From: Methylotenera_A sp046598525
GTDB taxonomy: Bacteria; Pseudomonadota; Gammaproteobacteria; Burkholderiales; Methylophilaceae
DNA length: 64,000 nucleotides
Direction of reading: 5' to 3'
NCBI GenBank assembly: GCA_046598525.1
Contig: JBKJIJ010000020.1
Location: 62,001-126,000, forward strand
Position 1 is the stretch's first letter. Each line of letters starts with the position of its first letter. The notes beneath the pieces are model-generated. The model made no database searches, was not told the origin of the DNA, and was given only the letters and a program-made list of their open reading frames with translations. This document shows positions 60,276 through 64,000 of this stretch, one piece after another. The position numbers and the translations under genes are program-made.

Positions 60276-61670
60276 ATGGATTTTTCTAAATTTACCAGAC
60301 GTGACTTTTTTAAATTAGCGGGTGCTGGCATTGCTGCATCTGCTGTGAGTAAAGTTTCGATGGCCGCTTTGCCAGAGATCGTTTCAATGGAACAAGTCAA
60401 CACACAAGCACCTTTGCAACCGAATACCGGTAGACCCTATAACCCCGTTGTAACACTTAATGGGTGGAGTTTGCCATGGCGCATGAATAAAGGAGTAAAA
60501 GAGTTTCATTTGGTGGCTGAACCCGTTGTACGTGAATTAGCGCCAGGTATGAAAGCACATTTATGGGGCTATAACGGACAAAGCCCAGGCCCTACAATTG
60601 AAGTCGTTGAAGGGGATAAGGTCAGAATTTTTGTAACGAACATGTTGCCAGAAATAACCAGTATTCACTGGCATGGTCAAAGATTACCAAATGGTATGGA
60701 TGGCGTTAGCGGCCTTAATCAGCCACCAATTCCGCCAGGTAAGACTTTTATGTATGAATTTGAGGCAAGACGAGCTGGCACGTTTATGTATCATCCGCAT
60801 GCCGATGAAATGCTGCAAATGGCAATGGGTATGATGGGAAGTTGGGTCACTCACCCTAAGAACCCTAAATTTATGCCAGTTGATCGTGATTTTATCTTTC
60901 TACTAAATGCATATGATATTGACCCTGGTAGCTACACTCCCAAAGTAAGCACCATGTTAGATTTCAACTTATGGACATGGAATAGTCGTGTTTTCCCAGG
61001 GATTGATCCTATTGTTGTACGCAAGGATGAACGTGTGCGAATTCGTATCGGTAATCTAACTATGACTAATCATCCAATCCATATCCACGGACATGAATTT
61101 CAGGTTACTGGCACTGATGGTGGATGGGTTCCTCCAACTGCCCGATGGCCAGAAGTGACGACAGATATTGCTGTTGGACAAATGCGTGCGATTGAATTTG
61201 TAGCAAATGAGCCTGGCGATTGGGCGTTTCACTGTCACAAGAGTCATCACACGATGAATGCGATGGGGCATGATATTCCTACATTACTTGGCGTTAATCA
61301 AAACGACTTGATGAAGAAAATTGGTAATTTGGTGCCCGATTATATGCCAATGGGCAAAACTGGTATGTCTGAAATGACAGAGATGGCTGAGATGATGGGT
61401 ATGCCCTTACCTGAAAACACCTTGCCTATGATGACTGGTAAGGCTCAATTTGGTGCTGTTGAAATGGGGGGCATGTTTACTACAGTTAAAGTGAGAGAAG
61501 GTATTGCCCGCAATGATTTTAAAGACCCTGGCTATTATAAACATCCTAAAGGTACGATAGCACGCGAAGTTGTTAATGACTTACCTCCTGTTGAGCGTTC
61601 AGATATTAAGACACCTGAAGCTGGGATTGAGTTAAATGTACGTAAACCATCTGGTCATGCAGGTCATTAA
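60276..61670 (+). CDS. Tat-exported multicopper oxidase
   Basis: A 464-residue laccase-fold oxidase with a twin-arginine signal (TRRDFFKLAGAGIAASAVS). All four copper motifs are present: SIHWHGQRLPNG, MYHPHADEMLQ, NHPIHIHGHEF, and the type 1 set HCHKSHHTMNAM (H-C-H-x3-H-x4-M, Met axial). A Met-rich tail from ~residue 358 (MGKTGMSEMTEMAEMMGM) resembles the Cu(I) loop of CueO. It probably oxidises Cu(I) in the periplasm for copper tolerance. It follows the TolC-like gene by one base. Confidence 0.93.
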   Translation: MDFSKFTRRDFFKLAGAGIAASAVSKVSMAALPEIVSMEQVNTQAPLQPNTGRPYNPVVTLNGWSLPWRMNKGVKEFHLVAEPVVRELAPGMKAHLWGYNGQSPGPTIEVVEGDKVRIFVTNMLPEITSIHWHGQRLPNGMDGVSGLNQPPIPPGKTFMYEFEARRAGTFMYHPHADEMLQMAMGMMGSWVTHPKNPKFMPVDRDFIFLLNAYDIDPGSYTPKVSTMLDFNLWTWNSRVFPGIDPIVVRKDERVRIRIGNLTMTNHPIHIHGHEFQVTGTDGGWVPPTARWPEVTTDIAVGQMRAIEFVANEPGDWAFHCHKSHHTMNAMGHDIPTLLGVNQNDLMKKIGNLVPDYMPMGKTGMSEMTEMAEMMGMPLPENTLPMMTGKAQFGAVEMGGMFTTVKVREGIARNDFKDPGYYKHPKGTIAREVVNDLPPVERSDIKTPEAGIELNVRKPSGHAGH

Positions 61671-61728
61671 CTCACCTAAGCTTGCTAACGTACAGACTTA
61701 AGTTTCTGCACAAGATAATTTGAAGTAT

Positions 61729-61775
61729 GAAGGCATTTGATAACATTTTTTTATCAAATGCCTTCAATTTTTTAA
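61729..61775 (+). terminator. Rho-independent terminator of the copper operon
   Basis: GAAGGCATTTGATAA and TTATCAAATGCCTTC form a perfect 15-bp stem with a T run after it. It also lies just beyond the convergent mobilization operon. Confidence 0.9.
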
Positions 61776-61813
61776 CCCTTATATACTGGAGAGAAAAATT
61801 ATTTACCATACAA

Positions 61814-62383
61814 TCAAATGGAGTTGAATGAAGGGTTCAGCTTAAGTACAAGAGGGGGGCTGATCCTATTCCTCCCAATATCTTGCCAGAAAGCAATTTC
61901 TCTATTTAAAATACTCAGAAATAAAAAATAATTGGGTTGATGACTTAATGAATACCACTCATTTGAATTGCAATGCCATTCATGGGCAAGTTCACTAAAT
62001 TCATTTTTCCCAAACAAAATTTCCGTTGCAATGGCAAAAAGAGCATACCTTTTTGGGGAGTAATGGTCACTACATATGGTATTGATAGCAGTTGTGGCTC
62101 TCAAAATATCCGCATTGTTTTGCCAATTCGGAAATTTCATACCTAGATCAGTAAATACATCCGATATATATTGGGGCCTATTAAAATGCTCCTCTGCATT
62201 TAAAAGGGGATCGTCAGCAAGCATTTTCATCCACGATGTGATCCATGAGGGAAACGTATATCCATTTTTTTCGAATAGCTCAGGCATTTCAAGTAAATGC
62301 TCGATATCTTTGATACTACTCGCATTGTGAATCTCAATACACGCTTGAGTTAATGCCATTTGTAATTTTATTGGGTATGTCAT
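61814..62383 (-). CDS. unknown third gene of the mobilization operon, 189 residues
   Basis: Not recognised. A soluble, helical protein with an aromatic-rich C-terminal half (HEWHCNSNEWYSLSHQPNYFLFLSILNREIAFWQDIGRN) and an N-terminal repeated Leu pattern (IKLQMALTQACIEIHNASSIKDIEHLLEMPELF). No signal or membrane helix. It begins 20 bases after the relaxase stop on the same strand, so it is part of the mobilization transcript. It may assist transfer or be element cargo (entry exclusion or defence); the sequence does not decide. Confidence 0.6.
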   Translation of the reverse strand: MTYPIKLQMALTQACIEIHNASSIKDIEHLLEMPELFEKNGYTFPSWITSWMKMLADDPLLNAEEHFNRPQYISDVFTDLGMKFPNWQNNADILRATTAINTICSDHYSPKRYALFAIATEILFGKNEFSELAHEWHCNSNEWYSLSHQPNYFLFLSILNREIAFWQDIGRNRISPPLVLKLNPSFNSI

Positions 62384-62403
62384 ATTTAAATCCTCTGTAA
62401 AGT

Positions 62404-63564
62404 TTAATAAGTAAGTCTGTTGGAAGTTGATTTTTTAAAATGCTTTATCGATCGTCCAACTCGATCAACAAAGCGTTGCAAACTGTTGTGAAATATTTCA
62501 GTTGTAAGTCCAAATGTGTTAATCGCTTCGTCAACTCTTCGTATCGTTGGTTGTGCAATTCGTCCATCTGACTTAATGTTTCTTTTAGCAAATTTTCGAG
62601 TTGAATCATTTTTCATCTCACTTTCTTCAGTAATTAAATTCGAATCCAGTACATTTAATTTATGTAATGATTGATTCGTTAATGGAGCGATTTCAAGATC
62701 ATTAATATTATTTGAGGAAGGATGGCGAGTTTGAATATACGCGACACGTTTTTCAGTTTGATTATTGAGCTCATCCTGTAGACTCTGAATATTTCTATCA
62801 AGAAACTCTTTTTCAAGAAAGATTTTATCTAGCTGATTCTTTATATTAAAACCAGCTTCATAAAATGCGCCCTTAAGCCTCAATTTTTGGCCTTTTGAAT
62901 CTTGTATGGATAAGTAATCTTTGCCTTTTCTATTGATTAAATAACCTGAATCTTTCAATTTTTGAATAATGTCGTCGCGATTTTTAATAAGTTTTTGACT
63001 TACAAGAGCAGATATTACGTTGTGGATTAAATTAATAGCCTCTACCTTGCATGGCGGGAGATTGGAAGATAAGCGTAAATCCTTTCTACGCGCTGGATCA
63101 GATGGATCAGCGAAACTATACTTTTTGTTTGTTAGCCGCTCCCACGCTCTGAAACGCGCCCGATCAGTGCGATCAAAATATGCTGCAAACCTTTTACCGG
63201 ACTTTAATTCAGTATTTGGTACAACCCAATGTAGTTCGATACGACCCTTATCACGATGTTGAACCCAAAGCCAATTCAAACTATCGTGAGCTAATCCAAC
63301 TCCTAACATTTGTTGAAAACTGTCCATAACTTCATCAAGAATTACTTGACTAACTTGGTCTGGAGATTCTGCCCACGATAAAACGCCAGTGGTATATTTC
63401 TGTGCAAATACGCTTTGGCTAATCAACCCTTTAGTTGTAGAAATATTCCCTCTCATCAGTTTTGCAGGTGGCATCCTTGGCTTTGATTGAGCATCTTTTG
63501 CGCTCATTAGATAATCAATTCCATTTGCCTCACCTTCACCATGCTTAAATATTTTGCAAAACAT
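62404..63564 (-). CDS. MbeA/MobA-like relaxase (ColE1 HEN family)
   Basis: A 386-residue relaxase. The N-terminal FKHGEGEANGIDYLMSAKDAQ (Tyr18 before the conserved LM) and FAQKYTTGVLSWAE parallel ColE1 MbeA. VQHRDKGRIELHWVVPNTEL contains the catalytic motif: family members read H-x6-E-x-N, here H-x6-E-x-H. Then KRFAAYFDRTDRARFRAWERLTN follows. The C-terminal ~180 residues are a coiled-coil-rich variable tail. It nicks oriT for mobilization by a helper. It overlaps mobC by 20 bases. Confidence 0.88.
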   Translation of the reverse strand: MFCKIFKHGEGEANGIDYLMSAKDAQSKPRMPPAKLMRGNISTTKGLISQSVFAQKYTTGVLSWAESPDQVSQVILDEVMDSFQQMLGVGLAHDSLNWLWVQHRDKGRIELHWVVPNTELKSGKRFAAYFDRTDRARFRAWERLTNKKYSFADPSDPARRKDLRLSSNLPPCKVEAINLIHNVISALVSQKLIKNRDDIIQKLKDSGYLINRKGKDYLSIQDSKGQKLRLKGAFYEAGFNIKNQLDKIFLEKEFLDRNIQSLQDELNNQTEKRVAYIQTRHPSSNNINDLEIAPLTNQSLHKLNVLDSNLITEESEMKNDSTRKFAKRNIKSDGRIAQPTIRRVDEAINTFGLTTEIFHNSLQRFVDRVGRSIKHFKKSTSNRLTY

Positions 63565-63922
63565 TAATTTCCTCCCATATCATATACAGCCGAGAGGCGA
63601 CAATAACCATATCTATTGATTTATTATTTTTTGAACTGATGTTAACGGAACGGGCAATTTGATTCAGATTATTGCCAATTCTTGCAACTTCCCTATTTAA
63701 TGCGATGCGTTCAACATTTTTTTGATCACTTATTTTTCTTTTTCTTTCGTGCTGCTTGGTTGTCACGGTAGAATTAACAAAAAGTATTTGGCGAATAAAT
63801 ACTGCCAATGCTGTATCGCTAGAGCGGTCGCGCAGATCGATCAATTCAGAATCTGTCAGGCGCAATTTAACAACACGTGTGCGACGAACTTTTGTACTAG
63901 GGGTTGTTAAATCATTTTTCAT
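63545..63922 (-). CDS. MobC-like accessory mobilization protein
   Basis: A 125-residue basic protein with a ribbon-helix-helix-like N-terminus (RRTRVVKLRLTDSELIDLRDRSSD) and the MobC signature REVARIGNNLNQIARSVN (residues ~79-96). Such proteins bind near oriT and open the DNA for the relaxase. It is the first gene of the operon. ATG at 63920-63922, preceded by GAAATG-like bases and not by a strong site. Confidence 0.88.
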   Translation of the reverse strand: MKNDLTTPSTKVRRTRVVKLRLTDSELIDLRDRSSDTALAVFIRQILFVNSTVTTKQHERKRKISDQKNVERIALNREVARIGNNLNQIARSVNISSKNNKSIDMVIVASRLYMIWEEINVLQNI

Positions 63923-63924
63923 TT

Positions 63925-64000
63925 GTACTTACATTTCAAAGGGGTTGAGGGGAAATTATTTCCCTTCACCAGTCACAAGGCCGAGGGGCCTTGTGTGTGC
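63925..64000. other. candidate oriT region (partial, at window edge)
   Basis: Immediately upstream of mobC lie two inverted repeats: GGGGAAATTATTTCCC and CACAAGGCC-GAGG-GGCCTTGTG, the latter followed by TGTGTGC at the edge. Hairpins beside the mobC start are the usual place and form of a ColE1-type oriT. The nic site cannot be named. Confidence 0.45.

Overview
The window is bacterial chromosome from a betaproteobacterium. Moderate, AT-leaning base composition, azurin, a caa3-style cox operon with SURF1, CtaA and CtaB, Coq7, PEP-CTERM proteins and lineage families such as BPSS1780 and DUF2782 suggest the Methylophilaceae (Methylotenera-like). That placement is inference from gene content; no rRNA is present.

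Layout. 1-6.8 kb: 5' part of polA, a LOG-family nucleotide enzyme, homoserine kinase, small envelope proteins and the UvrD helicase. 6.8-7.0 kb: a gene-free stretch with a well-folded candidate small RNA ending in its own terminator. 7-12 kb: ung, DUF1398 and DUF2971 proteins, a CsgG-like lipoprotein, and a RAYT transposase flanked by its REP hairpins. 12-14.3 kb: groES-groEL behind a near-perfect CIRCE operator, with a large palindrome between the two genes. 14.3-32 kb: housekeeping and envelope genes (aldo/keto reductase, azurin, PldA, a CopG/ParE pair, bioA carrying an in-frame repeat insertion, dacB, two paralogous PEP-CTERM proteins, FKBP, OsmC, Coq7, GlcF-like protein, CtpA, ferritin-like protein, NlpC/P60 hydrolase, DUF4394 PEP-CTERM protein). 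32.5-45.3 kb: DinG-like helicase, yefM-yoeB with its palindromic operator, arfB, the tsaB-rimI-degenerate UDG4 operon, lemA-TPM-TPM, proS, a lytic transglycosylase, queA and tRNA-Leu(CAA). 45.4-54.2 kb: the cytochrome c oxidase locus: subunits II, I, III, Cox11/CtaG, SURF1, a SCO-like protein, heme A synthase and heme O synthase, plus a 37-residue membrane protein.

From 54.2 kb to the right edge lies an integrative and mobilizable element. The 3' half of a tRNA-Arg(CCG) gene marks the chromosomal junction and is followed at once by a tyrosine integrase. The cargo is a two-gene unit (HipA-like kinase plus an unrecognised partner) and a copper module (His/Cys-rich secreted protein, His/Met-rich DUF2231 membrane protein, TolC-like lipoprotein, Tat-exported multicopper oxidase). 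A ColE1-type mobilization operon (MobC, MbeA-like relaxase, an unknown third gene) follows, and a hairpin-rich candidate oriT sits at the edge. The far end of the element is outside the window.

Small palindromic repeats are unusually visible: REP/BIME copies at the RAYT, a TTCGACAGGCTCA-type repeat (one copy inside bioA), GTCATTCTGAG-type repeats, and a dRS3-like ATTCCC-N8-GGGAAT pair at the 5' end of a TPM gene. The best candidates for undescribed biology are the HipA-like pair, the candidate sRNA near 6.9 kb, the repeat-bearing BioA, and the relaxase whose HEN motif reads H-E-H.
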